Shown here piece after piece: positions 1 to 8,000 of a DNA stretch of 46,700 nucleotides. Both the position numbers and the translations under genes were made by a program. The stretch spans positions 11,031 through 57,730 of the forward strand of contig NZ_LWLS01000091.1 in assembly GCF_001905095.1 (NCBI RefSeq). The letters run 5' to 3'. The stretch comes from Micromonospora sp. CB01531. GTDB lineage: Bacteria > Actinomycetota > Actinomycetes > Mycobacteriales > Micromonosporaceae. Within the stretch, counting starts at the first letter, position 1. Each line of letters starts with the position of its first letter. The notes beneath the pieces were generated by a model. The model saw nothing but the letters and a program-made list of their open reading frames with translations. It was not told the DNA's origin and searched no databases.

Positions 1-1
1 C

Positions 2-547
2 ACCGGCGACAGACAGTGGGAAGCCACCGCGCTGAGCAACCTCAGCATCGACCTGCACCTGCTCGGCCGGGACCCGGAGGCGCTCGACCAGGCCAAACGG
101 GCCCTGGCGCTGCAGCGGCAGCTCGGCGGCCCCGGCGTGGCGAGCCTGGAGAACAACGTCGGCCTGCTCCATGCCCGGCTGGGCCGGCACCCCGAGGCGG
201 TCCGGTACGCCCAACGGGCGCTCGCGTTGCAACACCGCACGGGGAGTCGCCCGGGCCAGGCAAACGCCCTGGCCAACCTCGCCTTCAGCTACGCCCGACT
301 GGGCCGGCACAAGGCAGCCATCCGGGCTGGTCTGGCCGCGCTCGATCTCGCCCGCGGACTCAGCCCCGACATCCAGTCGAACGTGCTGAACACCCTCGGC
401 GAGGCGTACTTTCTCGCCGGCGACCAGGAGACGGCCCTGCGCCACCACCGGGCAGCCCTGGCCATCGCCGACCGGATCGACGAGGCAGATGAGCAGGCCC
501 GGGGCCGAGCCGGAATCGAGAAGGCCACCATCGTCGCCGCCGGGTGA
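2..547 (+). CDS. TPR-repeat protein, C-terminal part (5' end outside window)
   Basis: The frame is open from the window edge to a TGA at 545-547, giving 181 residues of a larger protein. It reads as successive tetratricopeptide repeats: helix pairs such as ALSNLSIDLHLLGRDPEALD and VGLLHARLGRHPEAVRYAQ recur about every 40 residues, with the usual small residue and A/P positions. Such C-terminal TPR blocks are typical of actinobacterial SARP/AfsR or NB-ARC regulators, where they mediate protein contacts. The DNA-binding or NTPase part would lie upstream of the window, so the exact class cannot be fixed. No transmembrane segment is seen. The codon pattern matches the neighbouring intact genes. 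Confidence 0.85.
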   Translation, partial: TGDRQWEATALSNLSIDLHLLGRDPEALDQAKRALALQRQLGGPGVASLENNVGLLHARLGRHPEAVRYAQRALALQHRTGSRPGQANALANLAFSYARLGRHKAAIRAGLAALDLARGLSPDIQSNVLNTLGEAYFLAGDQETALRHHRAALAIADRIDEADEQARGRAGIEKATIVAAG

Positions 548-625
548 CCACGACCTGGCAGACAAGCCGAAGATCTTCGCCACCGCCCTCGGGCGGCTGC
601 CGCACCAGCGCGCCCACATGTCGGG

Positions 626-655
626 CGTGCCGGGCGGGACAGCCCGCCCGGCACG
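626..655 (-). terminator. Strong hairpin, likely terminator
   Basis: A 13-bp perfect GC stem (626-638 with 643-655) has a 4-base loop. It lies 8 bases beyond the stop of the leftward GH16 remnant at 663, and may also end the rightward TPR gene. There is no T-tract, as is usual in actinobacteria. Confidence 0.6.
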
Positions 656-662
656 ACGCCGG

Positions 663-935
663 TCACTGGTAGACGCGGACGTAGCCCACGAGCAGCCGGG
701 ACGGAAACGGCGTCGACGCGTCGGGCGGGCCCGGCCAGCCGCCACCCGGCGTCACGTTGCGGATCAGGTAGAAGGGTGGTCGACGACCCACGGGCCGCGC
801 GTCGCCTCCACCGTGCCCTTGCCGGCGTAGGGGACCTCGGTGTTGTTCACCAGAAACGCATCCCCTGGCTGTCCCACTCCACGGCGTACACGCGTTGGTC
901 AGTCGCCCGCAACGCCGCCACAAGGCATTGACCTC
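663..935 (-). pseudogene. Glycoside hydrolase family 16 C-terminal remnant
   Basis: Reading leftward, three frames together give a GH16 (beta-glucanase/laminarinase) C-terminus. RATDQRVYAVEWDSQGMRF is followed after a -1 lesion by LVNNTEVPYAGKGTVEATRG. After a second -1 lesion (near 774) comes FYLIRNVTPGGGWPG and the family-typical end RLLVGYVRVYQ, then a stop. The catalytic ExDxxE segment lies further upstream in this family and is absent, so this is a non-functional tail fragment. Secreted GH16 enzymes are common in soil actinomycetes. The lesions and missing N-terminus make expression of a functional enzyme unlikely. Assignment is from the conserved terminal pattern read by eye. Confidence 0.75.
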
Positions 936-1035
936 ATCCGAGCTGCGCACGTCTCACATAGCCTTCGGTCTGCGCCCGAAAGGTCTGCGCCTCTGCCCCG
1001 CGAGTTCGCTTAGCGTAGCGATCGCTTGGCTCATG

Positions 1036-1233
1036 TATCCGCGCCAGAAGATCTTTACGATGGGCAGCAACGCTATCGCGGGCGAGCTGGACTTCGACAC
1101 TGCCGTACGGGACCCGAGCGACCCGGTACAAATCGACCGAGGCTATGACTATCGCGATGGCCTGCACTTCAACGACTCCGGCTATCTGGCCATGGCATGG
1201 GCGGTTGACCTCGAGATCCTGCGTCGGCCCTAA
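1036..1233 (+). pseudogene. SGNH/GDSL hydrolase C-terminal remnant
   Basis: The last 50 or so codons before the TAA at 1231-1233 encode DFDTAVRDPSDPVQ and GLHFNDSGYLAMAWAVDL. This resembles block V of GDSL-family lipases/esterases, where D-x-x-H carries the catalytic Asp and His; the segment here reads D-G-L-H. Upstream, no Gly-Asp-Ser block or Asn block is found before the GH16 remnant, so only the C-terminus survives. In-frame ATGs exist (for example 1032) but no good ribosome-binding site precedes them. It is most likely a rearrangement remnant. A short unrelated ORF cannot be fully excluded. Confidence 0.6.
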
Positions 1234-1289
1234 CGGATGGGGTCTTGTCCGGCATCCCACCCTGTGCATCACCGCACGGGGTGGGATGC

Positions 1290-1428
1290 CGTCCCGGCCG
1301 CCGGTTGGTCAGTGGCGCGGCGGGCGTGGGTGGGCGGTCTGGCGGAGGACTGTTGGCTCTTGTCGAGGGCGTCCGTGATCTCGGCGTAGCCGACTTCGAA
1401 GGCCTCGCGCAGCACGAAGATGCGGCTC
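1290..1428 (-). pseudogene. SigJ-like ECF sigma factor region 4 remnant
   Basis: Leftward translation gives IFVLREAFEVGYAEITDALD followed by KSQQ. This matches the sigma region 4.2 helix-turn-helix of SigJ/ECF41-type factors (typical core: VLREAF...YAEIA..LDKS). After a frame change the next stretch reads VLRQTAH, matching the (V)RQTAHRAR continuation of the family. Region 2, the linker and the C-terminal SnoaL-like domain are missing. The fragment directly follows an IS5-type transposase remnant on the same strand, suggesting insertion and deletion destroyed it. A YCII protein, a family often linked to ECF41-type sigma genes, lies about 12 kb away at 13255-13623; any relation is speculative. 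Confidence 0.6.
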
Positions 1429-1455
1429 GTGATCCCGGACCAGCTAGGCGCGCTG

Positions 1456-1563
1456 GTTACGGTAGGGCTTCGTGGTCGCGGGCCAGGCGTCGGTGCAGCA
1501 TGATCCAGCCGAGGGTACGCTCGACGACCTACCGCCGCTTGAGCACGGCGAACCCCCGTGGAT
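1456..1563 (-). pseudogene. IS5-family transposase C-terminal remnant
   Basis: Leftward frame from about 1560: PRGFAVLKRR, an in-frame TAG, then VVERTLGWIMLHRRLARD and HEALP before a TAA. The V-V-E-R-T-x-G-W-x-x-x-x-R-R-L-x-R-D/E-x-E pattern is the conserved Glu region of IS5-group (IS427/IS1647-like) DDE transposases. Only this third-acidic-residue segment remains; the two Asp blocks are absent and the frame is interrupted, so it is inactive. It sits between the response regulator gene at 1565 and the sigma remnant, marking an old insertion junction. Confidence 0.65.
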
Positions 1564-1564
1564 G

Positions 1565-2227
1565 TCAGGAGTTGCGCGGGGCTACGAGGCCGGATTCGTA
1601 GGCGAGGACTACGAGTTGAGCGCGGTCGCGGGCGTGGAGCTTAGCCATGGCTCGGTTGATGTGCGTTTTCGCGGTCATCGGGCTGATCACCATGCGGTCG
1701 GCGATCTGGTCGTTGGACAGGCCCTGCGCGACGAGGGCTACGGCCTCGCGTTCGCGGTTGGTCAGTTCCTTCAGCCCCGTGTCGGTGCTTGTATGGAGCG
1801 GCTGGGTGACGTACCGGTTAATCAGCTTGCGGGTGATCGATGGTGCGAGCAGGGCGTCGCCGCGCGCGGCGACGCGTACGGCGTGGAGGAAATCTTCCGG
1901 CTGGATGTCTTTGACGAGAAATCCGGCGGCACCGGCGCGCAGCGCGTTGAAGACGTACTCGTCCAAGCCATAGTTGGTCAGAATGACGACGTGCACCCGG
2001 GCCAGGGTCGGGTCCGCAGCGATGCGCCGGGTCGCCTCGATGCCGTCGATGACGGGCATCTGGATGTCGATGAGCGCGATGTCGGGCAGATGTTCCTTGG
2101 CCAGCGCCAGGCCCTCGCTGCCGTCGGCGGCCTCGGCCACCACCTCGATGTCGTCCTCGACGTCGAGGAGCGCGCGGAATCCGCTGCGGAGGAGTGGCTG
2201 GTCGTCGACCAGCAGGACACGAATCAT
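1565..2227 (-). CDS. NarL/FixJ-family response regulator
   Basis: 220 residues. The receiver domain spans about residues 1-120, with the acidic pair D8-D9, phospho-acceptor D54 in ALIDIQMPVIDG, Thr in the VVILTNYG strand and Lys in FLVKDI. A LuxR-type helix-turn-helix follows at about 150-215 (LTNREREAVALVAQGLSNDQ...). This is the standard length and order for DesR/LiaR-like regulators. The ATG overlaps the TGA of the upstream kinase (ATGA, 2224-2227), implying translational coupling. Phosphorylation by that kinase is expected to promote dimerisation and DNA binding. The targets are unknown; the nearest intact divergent gene is the small membrane protein at 3558. Confidence 0.95.
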   Translation of the reverse strand: MIRVLLVDDQPLLRSGFRALLDVEDDIEVVAEAADGSEGLALAKEHLPDIALIDIQMPVIDGIEATRRIAADPTLARVHVVILTNYGLDEYVFNALRAGAAGFLVKDIQPEDFLHAVRVAARGDALLAPSITRKLINRYVTQPLHTSTDTGLKELTNREREAVALVAQGLSNDQIADRMVISPMTAKTHINRAMAKLHARDRAQLVVLAYESGLVAPRNS

Positions 2228-3339
2228 GACCGTCGATCCACGGGAAGTTCGGCTTGGACGCTGAAGCCGCCCTCGCTGCGTGGTTCCGCGCGGAGGTGAC
2301 CTCCGAGGGCGGTGACTCGTTCACGCATCCCGAGCAGCCCGACGCCGGGCACCGGCGCGGTGTCCGGCGTGGCCCTGCCGTCGTCATCGACTCGGATCGC
2401 GAGGGCGTCGGGACGATAGTCGATCCGAACCGACGCCGTAGCGGCGGCGGCGTGACGGGCGATGTTGGTCAACGACTCCTGAACGATCCGGTAGGCGGTC
2501 CGGTCCACCGCGGCGGGCACATCGTTTCGGTGCCCTTCGATCGTCAGCGTCGCGTCCAGGCCGGTCGTCCGGGCCCGTTGCACCAGTTCCGGGACGTGGT
2601 CAAGCCCATGCGGCGGACTTTTGTCGTCGTCGCGCAGCGCCTCCAGGGTCGCTCGCAGTTCCCGGGCCGCCTCACGACCGGCCTCCCGGATCGCCAGCAG
2701 GGCCTCCGGCACCTGTTCACCCCGCTTGCGGGCCAGGTGAACGGCGACTTCGGCCTGCACCTTGATGACGGAGATCTGGTGGGTGAGCGAATCGTGCAGC
2801 TCCCGTGCGATGTGCAGCCGCTCCTCGTTGGCGCGGCGCCGCGCGGTCTCCTCGCGGGTGCGCTCGGCCTCATCCGCCCGGCGCTCGGCTTGTCGCAGCG
2901 CTTCACCCGCCGCACCGGCGGCGATCAGCCAGGCCAGCTCGAGGACACCTCGGGCCCGCGCGAACGCCTCGCCCGTGTCGTGCAGGCCCGAGGCCATGGC
3001 CGCGAGGGGGAGAGCGGCCAGCATGATCACGCTCACCGCCACCGTGATGGTGCGGTGTCCCGCCCGCACGGCGGCGTACACCGCGAACAGGAACGCGACG
3101 GCAGGCACGTCGAACCCGGCCGCCTGGTAACCCACCGCGCACAGCCCGGTGACGACCAGGACGGGAAGCGGAGCGCGGCGGCACGCTGCCAGCGCCAGGC
3201 CGCCGGCCGTCAGCAGCGCGTAGCCGAGCAGGTCGAGGTTGGTGGCGGAGTGCTGCCCTGATAGCCCGGTGACCAGCAGGATCGCCGCCACGCCGGCGGC
3301 GATCGTCCAGTCTCTGACACCGATCCGTCGCCTGCTCAT
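2224..3339 (-). CDS. DesK-like sensor histidine kinase
   Basis: 371 residues. The N-terminal half (about residues 10-145) has roughly five hydrophobic segments and little extracytoplasmic sequence, suggesting sensing within the membrane. A coiled-coil-like stretch (EALRQAERRADEAERT) leads to a HisKA_3 dimerisation domain with the phospho-acceptor His in IARELHDSLTHQ. The HATPase_c domain carries the N box (IVQESLTNIARHA), a D-D-D-G motif in the G1 region and GVGLLGMRERV. It is the partner of the overlapping NarL-type regulator. The signal is unknown; related kinases sense membrane state or cell-envelope stress. The start is ATG at 3337-3339 with only a weak upstream purine run. Confidence 0.94.
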   Translation of the reverse strand: MSRRRIGVRDWTIAAGVAAILLVTGLSGQHSATNLDLLGYALLTAGGLALAACRRAPLPVLVVTGLCAVGYQAAGFDVPAVAFLFAVYAAVRAGHRTITVAVSVIMLAALPLAAMASGLHDTGEAFARARGVLELAWLIAAGAAGEALRQAERRADEAERTREETARRRANEERLHIARELHDSLTHQISVIKVQAEVAVHLARKRGEQVPEALLAIREAGREAARELRATLEALRDDDKSPPHGLDHVPELVQRARTTGLDATLTIEGHRNDVPAAVDRTAYRIVQESLTNIARHAAAATASVRIDYRPDALAIRVDDDGRATPDTAPVPGVGLLGMRERVTALGGHLRAEPRSEGGFSVQAELPVDRRS

Positions 3340-3557
3340 GCGCGCACCCTAACCGGATGTCTGCCCGGGCGACTCGTGCGCGCGGATGATCGGCCGCCTA
3401 CCGCACCCGCAGTACCTTCCCAGCTTCTGCGACATCTGCGGCAGCCGGATGCGCCGCTTGCGGCAGCATGAAGTGCCTGCCCCAGCAGGACGACAGGCGG
3501 TGGGTCCGGCGGACAGGATCAGACGACGTCCAGTCCTACGAGGAGAAGGAGCACCTC

Positions 3558-3968
3558 ATGTCCGTGCGTCACCTGCTCGCCGCCGCCGCAGCCGCCCTCC
3601 TCGGAGTCTTCGGGCTTGCCACACCAGCGGCCGCGCACGTCTTGGCCGAGCCCGCCACAGTTTACGGCTGGACCCCCGAGCGAATCTGGGGCAGTGCGGC
3701 CGCGCTACTGGCGCTGGTCGGCGTGGTCATCGGCGGGCTGGCTCTGGCCCGACCCGCCAGCCGGGTCGGCAACGGAGGACGGGGAGCCATCGTGGCCCTG
3801 GTGGCGGGGCTGATCGCCGTGGTTAATGGCGCGCTGGTGGTGGTCACCGCCGACGGTGGTCTCGGCACCGGCAACGGGATCGCCGGTGGCTACTTGGCCC
3901 TGGTGATTGGGCTGATCGCCACGGCCCTCGGCTGGCTGGCTCTGGCCCGCTCCCGCCGCACCGTCTGA
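3558..3968 (+). CDS. DUF6223-like small membrane protein
   Basis: 136 residues from ATG 3558, chosen because GAGGAGAAGGAG lies just upstream; a longer in-frame ATG at 3468 lacks this. A signal-like N-terminus ends in TPAAAHVLAEP. Three further hydrophobic segments follow (about residues 48-66, 77-96, 108-130), the last ending in a positive LARSRRT tail. It resembles the actinobacterial DUF6223 family, whose function is unknown. It is transcribed divergently from the two-component system at 1565-3339, separated by about 220 bp, so co-regulation is possible. The family call is from memory of the sequence pattern. Confidence 0.8.
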   Translation: MSVRHLLAAAAAALLGVFGLATPAAAHVLAEPATVYGWTPERIWGSAAALLALVGVVIGGLALARPASRVGNGGRGAIVALVAGLIAVVNGALVVVTADGGLGTGNGIAGGYLALVIGLIATALGWLALARSRRTV

Positions 3969-4182
3969 CCGCAGCGAATTCGAGCGCGTTCGGGTTTGCC
4001 TGAAGACCGACGCACCAAGTTCCAGCGCGCCGTAAACACCCGCCCCAGCCTGATGCTCGGATAGCTGCCCTGAGCCGCAGACTTACCGGCGAACGCCCAT
4101 TCAGCACGCATTCAGTCACGCAGCGCTACCTGACACTTGGTAGCAGCTTCCTTCACGGCAGCCCAACCCAGGAAGGAGAACG

Positions 4183-4728
4183 ATGCGACACACCATCCCG
4201 ATCTGGCGAACACTCGCTGCCGGCCTCGCCGGAGGCATCGCGTTCGTGCTAGGCACGTTCGTCACATTCCGCATGCTCGGGGGTTCACGCCTAGGCGCGG
4301 AAGGGCTGTTGTTCGACCCCGACACCCAGCACCCCAAGGTCATCACCGTGTGGAAGGAACTGGAGCCACTCCCACGGATTCTGGAGAATCCGCTGATCAT
4401 CCTCGGCGGGATGCTCGCGTTCGGGATCGGCTACGCCTTCGTCTACCGGTCCATCGCTCCTGCGTGGACGACGGGCCTGCACCGCAGGGCATGGCGGCTC
4501 GGCCTCATCGTGTGGCTGGGCACCGTGTTCGCCGAGTTCATGGGCCCATTCAACGTGCTACACCAGCCCCTGAAACTCAGCGTCCTGGCCTGGGCGATGT
4601 GGGCCGTATCCGCCTTCGCCGAGGCGTATGCGCTGATATTCGTCTTGGACCGCGGCCTGTCCAAGGGCCGTGAACAAGGCGAACGCGGCCCCGCGCATCG
4701 CGCCACCGCGGCCGAACACCATGCCTGA
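4183..4728 (+). CDS. Four-TM membrane protein of unknown function
   Basis: 181 residues, ATG preceded by AAGGAGAACG. Four membrane segments are visible at about residues 10-29, 67-88, 104-121 and 131-152. A polar loop containing HPKVITVWKELEPLPRI lies between the first two, and a hydrophilic, charged tail follows the last. I do not recognise a characterised family. The loop motif and the FAEFMGPFNVLHQP stretch in segment 3 suggest a conserved fold rather than a random ORF. The gene is followed by a mini-ORF and an NAD(P)-binding protein on the same strand and may form a short operon with them. Confidence 0.8.
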   Translation: MRHTIPIWRTLAAGLAGGIAFVLGTFVTFRMLGGSRLGAEGLLFDPDTQHPKVITVWKELEPLPRILENPLIILGGMLAFGIGYAFVYRSIAPAWTTGLHRRAWRLGLIVWLGTVFAEFMGPFNVLHQPLKLSVLAWAMWAVSAFAEAYALIFVLDRGLSKGREQGERGPAHRATAAEHHA

Positions 4729-4749
4729 CGCCAACCGGTGGAGACGCCA

Positions 4750-4860
4750 ATGAACATCACTGTGTTCGACGCGACCGGCCGCACCGGCCGCCACGTCCTG
4801 AACCTCGAGCTTCCTCGAGAAACTGGCCAGGCCGTTTCCAGGGTGAGGAGGAGCATATGA
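4750..4860 (+). pseudogene. Vestigial NAD(P)-binding Rossmann N-terminus (36 aa)
   Basis: ATG 4750, preceded by GGTGGAG, opens a 36-residue frame beginning MNITVFDATGRTGRHVLNLE. This is the beta1-alphaA dinucleotide-binding start of NmrA/SDR-a5-type proteins (V-F-G-A-T-G-x-T-G-R). The frame ends in a TGA that overlaps the ATG of the next gene (ATGA, 4857-4860). It may be the stump of a deleted reductase fused to an adjacent ribosome-binding site, or a coupling leader peptide. The GATG Gly is replaced by Asp-Ala here. Confidence 0.5.
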
Positions 4861-5651
4861 CACGTCCAGAAAGGGTGCTCGTCACTGGTGGTACCGGCGT
4901 GCTGGGTCGCGAGCTGGTACGTCGGCTACAGGATCGGACCGAGGTGCGGGTCTTGAGCCGTCGCGCATCTCAGGGACCTGGGTTCGTCCAGGGTGATCTC
5001 GAGACCGGCGAGGGCCTGGCCGCAGCGGTCGAGAATGTGGATGCGATCGCCCACTGCGCGAGTGCGGCCGACTACCGGCGACCGCAACGGGACGTGACCC
5101 AGCTCCGGCAGCTCCTCGACGCGACAAGTGGAGCGCGGCCGCACCTGGTGTACGTCTCGATCGTCGGAGTGGATCGGGTTCGGTTCAGGTTCTTCCAGGC
5201 CAAGCTAGACACCGAGCGGCTCGTCGAAGACTCCGGCCTGCCATGGACGATCCTGCGGGCCACCGAGTTCCATGATCTGATGCTGATGGCCTTGACGCGA
5301 CTCTCCAAAGGTCCGGCCGCCGTGGTGCCGCGGAAGTCTCTGTTCCAGCCAGTCGACGCGGGCGACGTCGCCGAGCGAATGGCCGAACTCGTCATGGGGC
5401 CCGCGGCAGGCCGCGTTCGCGAGCTCGGCGGGCCGAAGGTCGAGTCGATGACGGACCTGATGCGCACCTATCTCGCCGACGCACAGCGCCGCCGCCCAGT
5501 CATCACTATCCCCCTATGGGGCAGGCTGGGCGCGGGGTTCGGCGTGGGCGGCCATCTGCTCACCGACGGTGACCGCGGCACCGTCACCTTCGCCGACTAC
5601 CTGCAGGCGCGTAGTGACGCTGACGGCCTCCTCGACCATCCCTACCGCTAA
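4857..5651 (+). CDS. NAD(P)-binding atypical SDR (NmrA-like)
   Basis: 264 residues. The N-terminal Rossmann motif VLVTGGTGVLGRELVRRL (G-x-x-G-x-x-G) is followed by an Asp/Gly-rich VQGDLETGEGL strand and AIAHCASAADY. The typical YxxxK pair of classical SDRs is not obvious; the family usually acts as an NAD(P)H sensor or a quinone/oxidoreductase-like enzyme. WTILRATEFHDL and the PVDAGDVAERMAEL segment are characteristic of actinobacterial NAD(P)H-binding NmrA-like proteins. Start ATG 4857 follows a GAGGAGGAG site and overlaps the end of the mini-ORF. The substrate is unknown; it is probably cytoplasmic. Confidence 0.85.
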   Translation: MTRPERVLVTGGTGVLGRELVRRLQDRTEVRVLSRRASQGPGFVQGDLETGEGLAAAVENVDAIAHCASAADYRRPQRDVTQLRQLLDATSGARPHLVYVSIVGVDRVRFRFFQAKLDTERLVEDSGLPWTILRATEFHDLMLMALTRLSKGPAAVVPRKSLFQPVDAGDVAERMAELVMGPAAGRVRELGGPKVESMTDLMRTYLADAQRRRPVITIPLWGRLGAGFGVGGHLLTDGDRGTVTFADYLQARSDADGLLDHPYR

Positions 5652-5727
5652 GCGTCTCTGGTCAGCGTAGTGATCCTGAGTCGGATTGAGTTGCCGGGAT
5701 CGTTTCCCACCGTGGTGGGGTAGCGTG

Positions 5728-5740
5728 GGCATTCAGGTGG
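5728..5740. repeat. 13-bp direct repeat flanking a TnpB remnant
   Basis: GGCATTCAGGTGG occurs here and again at 6275-6287. Between the copies lies the TnpB remnant. A CCCACC-GT-GGTGGG hairpin (5707-5720) lies just outside the first copy. The pair may reflect element ends or chance. Confidence 0.4.
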
Positions 5741-5879
5741 AATCCTGCGCCCAGTGCTGCTCCGCGTGGCCGGTGGCCGGTGGTGGGTGTGCTGATCGTT
5801 GCCACGCCCTGGTGCCGGTGGGCTGCGCGGGGCAGCCGGGTCCGGTCCGTTGGTGCGTGTCCCTCCGGACGCTTGCCCG

Positions 5880-6008
5880 CCAGGCCCCGCTGGCCAGGGC
5901 GTCCAGGCCGGTATTGAACGCCTCCTTGGAACACTCCGGCCACCACGGCGCCACGTCCGCCTTGGCCGCGTTCCGCGACTTCCGCAGGCCGACGAGGAGC
6001 ATGGACAT
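5880..6008 (-). pseudogene. TnpB (IS200/IS605 or IS607) remnant
   Basis: The leftward frame reads LVGLRKSRNAAKADVAPWW then PECSKEAFNTGLDALA. This matches the N-terminal third of IS605/IS607-type TnpB (pattern LRKxWNxxKxxVAPWWxExSKEAYxxGLxxLA). The RuvC DED residues and zinc ribbon, which come later in the family, are missing. The remaining bases between 5652 and 6450 hold no other recognisable gene. There is one 27-codon hydrophobic ORF (6106-6189, minus) without a good ribosome-binding site. Classification to IS605 rather than IS607 is uncertain. Confidence 0.6.
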
Positions 6009-6415
6009 CCGGTTACCCGGTCTCTTCGATGAGTACGCCGAGGGCGTAGCAGAGTGGTGAGCGCGACGCGCGGCGGGCCGATGCGGGGTGTCATTCTCGA
6101 CCGTGTCAGCCGCCGTGCTCGTATGGGGCGCCGACGGTGTAGAGCAGGGTAGCGAGTGCGGCCAACGCGAGGACGATCCGTAGCTTCATGGCGGTCGATG
6201 CTATGAGTTGGTGGACATCAACTGATTCGGTGGTCTTGGCAATGATCTGGACCTGTCCGTACAGAAGGATGTCAGGCATTCAGGTGGTTGGATGCCCAGC
6301 TGTGCCCCGGTTCTCCGTCTAACCCGTGTGCAAAGTTGGTCCAGATCCTCCGAGCCGCAAGGCCCGCGTCGGTCGCTGAACCGTGTCGCCCCCGGCTGAC
6401 GATCACGGCGGGACA

Positions 6416-6445
6416 GGGGGCCGGCACCGCGCTGTGCCGGCCCCC
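6416..6445 (-). terminator. Terminator of the asparaginase gene
   Basis: A 12-bp perfect stem (6416-6427 with 6434-6445; GGGGGCCGGCAC arm) has a 6-base loop. It starts 6 bases past the asparaginase stop at 6451. No U-tract follows, which is typical for high-GC actinobacteria. Confidence 0.75.
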
Positions 6446-6450
6446 GACCG

Positions 6451-7746
6451 TCAGTTCTGCGGATTGCCGGGGGGAGTGGTGTTCCACTCCGGGTTGCCGA
6501 GCGATTCGACCAGCTGGCGAACCTTCACCGCGTCCCCGGGGGCGGTCGCCAGGCTCAGCATCAGCAGCAGCCGGGCCTTCTGCGGCAGCAGGTCGTCACC
6601 GTCGAAGATCGGGGCGGTGCTGCTGCCGCCATCGACCGAGCCGGAGCCGACCCGGCTGGTGCTGACGAAGAAGACACCCTTGGCGATCGCCCCGGACCGG
6701 GCGGCGGACTGGGCAGAGGAGATGCCGCCGGCTCCCGTACCCGCGGTCACGATGCCCTTGACCCCTGCGTTGGCGAACGCGGTGATCGCCTCACCGCCGG
6801 CCTGCTGGTAGTTGTAGACCACCTCGACCCGGGGCAGCGACTCCACCGTGATGTCGCTCAGTTTGAACGGGGTCAGCCAGCGGTTCTTCTGATCGCAGTC
6901 GGCGACCCGGGACGGCGCCCGGCCGACCTTGATCTCCGAGCCGTTGATCCAGCCGAGTACGCCCAGCTCACGGGTCTGGAAGGTGTCCATGCGGGTGGTG
7001 CTGGACTTGGTCACGTCCCGCGCCGTGTGGAACTCGTCGTTGAGCATCAGCACGGTGCCGTAGCAGTACGTGGACTGGCTGGCGGCCAGGACGATCGAGT
7101 TGTAGAGGTTCGCGGGACCGTCCGCGCCGATCACCTGCGGCCCGTCAACCGTGCCGGCCGCCCACGGGCGCATCGCCCCCGTCATCACCACCGGCTTGCG
7201 GCTCTGCACGGTCAGGTCCAGCCAGTACGCGAACTCCTCCATGGTGTCCGTCCCGCTGGTGACCACCACCGCGTCGGAGGTTTGCAGCGCCTCCTCCACG
7301 GCGAGGGTGAGGGCGTGGAGCTCGGCGATGGTGTAGCCGCCGGAACCTTTGTTGCCGAATTGCACGGTGGACACGTCGGCGACCTCGCCGATCTCGGGTT
7401 GGAGCTGGGCGACCATCCGGTCGATCGGAATCTGGCCGGCTCGGTAGTTGGTGAAGCTGCTCCGGGAGGTGGCGACGCCGGCGATCGTGCCGCCGGTGCC
7501 GATCACGGTCACCTTGGGCTTCTTCGTCTTGGCCTCGGCGACCGCTGTCTGGTAAGCGACGCTCTGGATTTCTGTGGCGGCGATGACACCGTGGGTGGCG
7601 GAGCCGGACGGCGGGCCGTCCGGCTCGTCGGCGCCGGTCGATGTGATGGCGAGTACGGCCGCTGCCGCCAGCGCGGCGGTGACGACCGGGGCGCTCAGGG
7701 TGGCAATCCGTCGGGCTGGCAGAAGCCGGCGTTGGTCGAGGGACAA
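6451..7746 (-). CDS. Secreted type II-like L-asparaginase
   Basis: 431 residues from a TTG start at 7746, chosen because GGAGG lies 5 bases upstream and the product then opens with RR-LLPARR and a hydrophobic core, i.e. an export signal. An in-frame ATG at 7995 would add an unlikely leader. The asparaginase/glutaminase domain carries both signature threonine motifs: VIGTGGTIAG (nucleophile Thr about 84) and VVTSGTDTMEE (Thr166-Asp167). It also has VVMTGAMRP and a DGPANLYN block. By eye, the position of E. coli AnsB Lys162 is occupied by Gln (AASQS). The enzyme would hydrolyse L-Asn to Asp and ammonia outside the membrane. It lies downstream of a secreted metallopeptidase on the same strand, with about 250 bp between. 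Confidence 0.92.
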   Translation of the reverse strand: MSLDQRRLLPARRIATLSAPVVTAALAAAAVLAITSTGADEPDGPPSGSATHGVIAATEIQSVAYQTAVAEAKTKKPKVTVIGTGGTIAGVATSRSSFTNYRAGQIPIDRMVAQLQPEIGEVADVSTVQFGNKGSGGYTIAELHALTLAVEEALQTSDAVVVTSGTDTMEEFAYWLDLTVQSRKPVVMTGAMRPWAAGTVDGPQVIGADGPANLYNSIVLAASQSTYCYGTVLMLNDEFHTARDVTKSSTTRMDTFQTRELGVLGWINGSEIKVGRAPSRVADCDQKNRWLTPFKLSDITVESLPRVEVVYNYQQAGGEAITAFANAGVKGIVTAGTGAGGISSAQSAARSGAIAKGVFFVSTSRVGSGSVDGGSSTAPIFDGDDLLPQKARLLLMLSLATAPGDAVKVRQLVESLGNPEWNTTPPGNPQN

Positions 7747-8000
7747 GGCAACCTCCGTGAAGGTCGGGGGCGGGGGGAATTGCCTCGGATCTTGCGGGCC
7801 GCTGCTTTCGTCGGCGTTACACCAGCATTTCTCGATACTGTCGGATGCAGTGGTGAATGCCACTCTGAACTGTGTAAACGCCGTCGGAGATTGGCCCGAG
7901 CCGCCAAGAATTCGGGCAGCAGTGACATTCGGCGGCGAGGGGGCCGTGTCCGCCGGGACGCGACCCCCTCGGTGTCCGGAGCCTTGGTTCGACACCGCGG

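Noticed and set aside
1472..2299. Long plus-strand frame opposite the response regulator
   Set aside because: Complement shadow of a strongly conserved NarL-type gene; no domain or ribosome-binding site.
6106..6189. 27-residue hydrophobic ORF on the minus strand
   Set aside because: No ribosome-binding site, no homology known to me, and it lies in decayed sequence; too weak to annotate.
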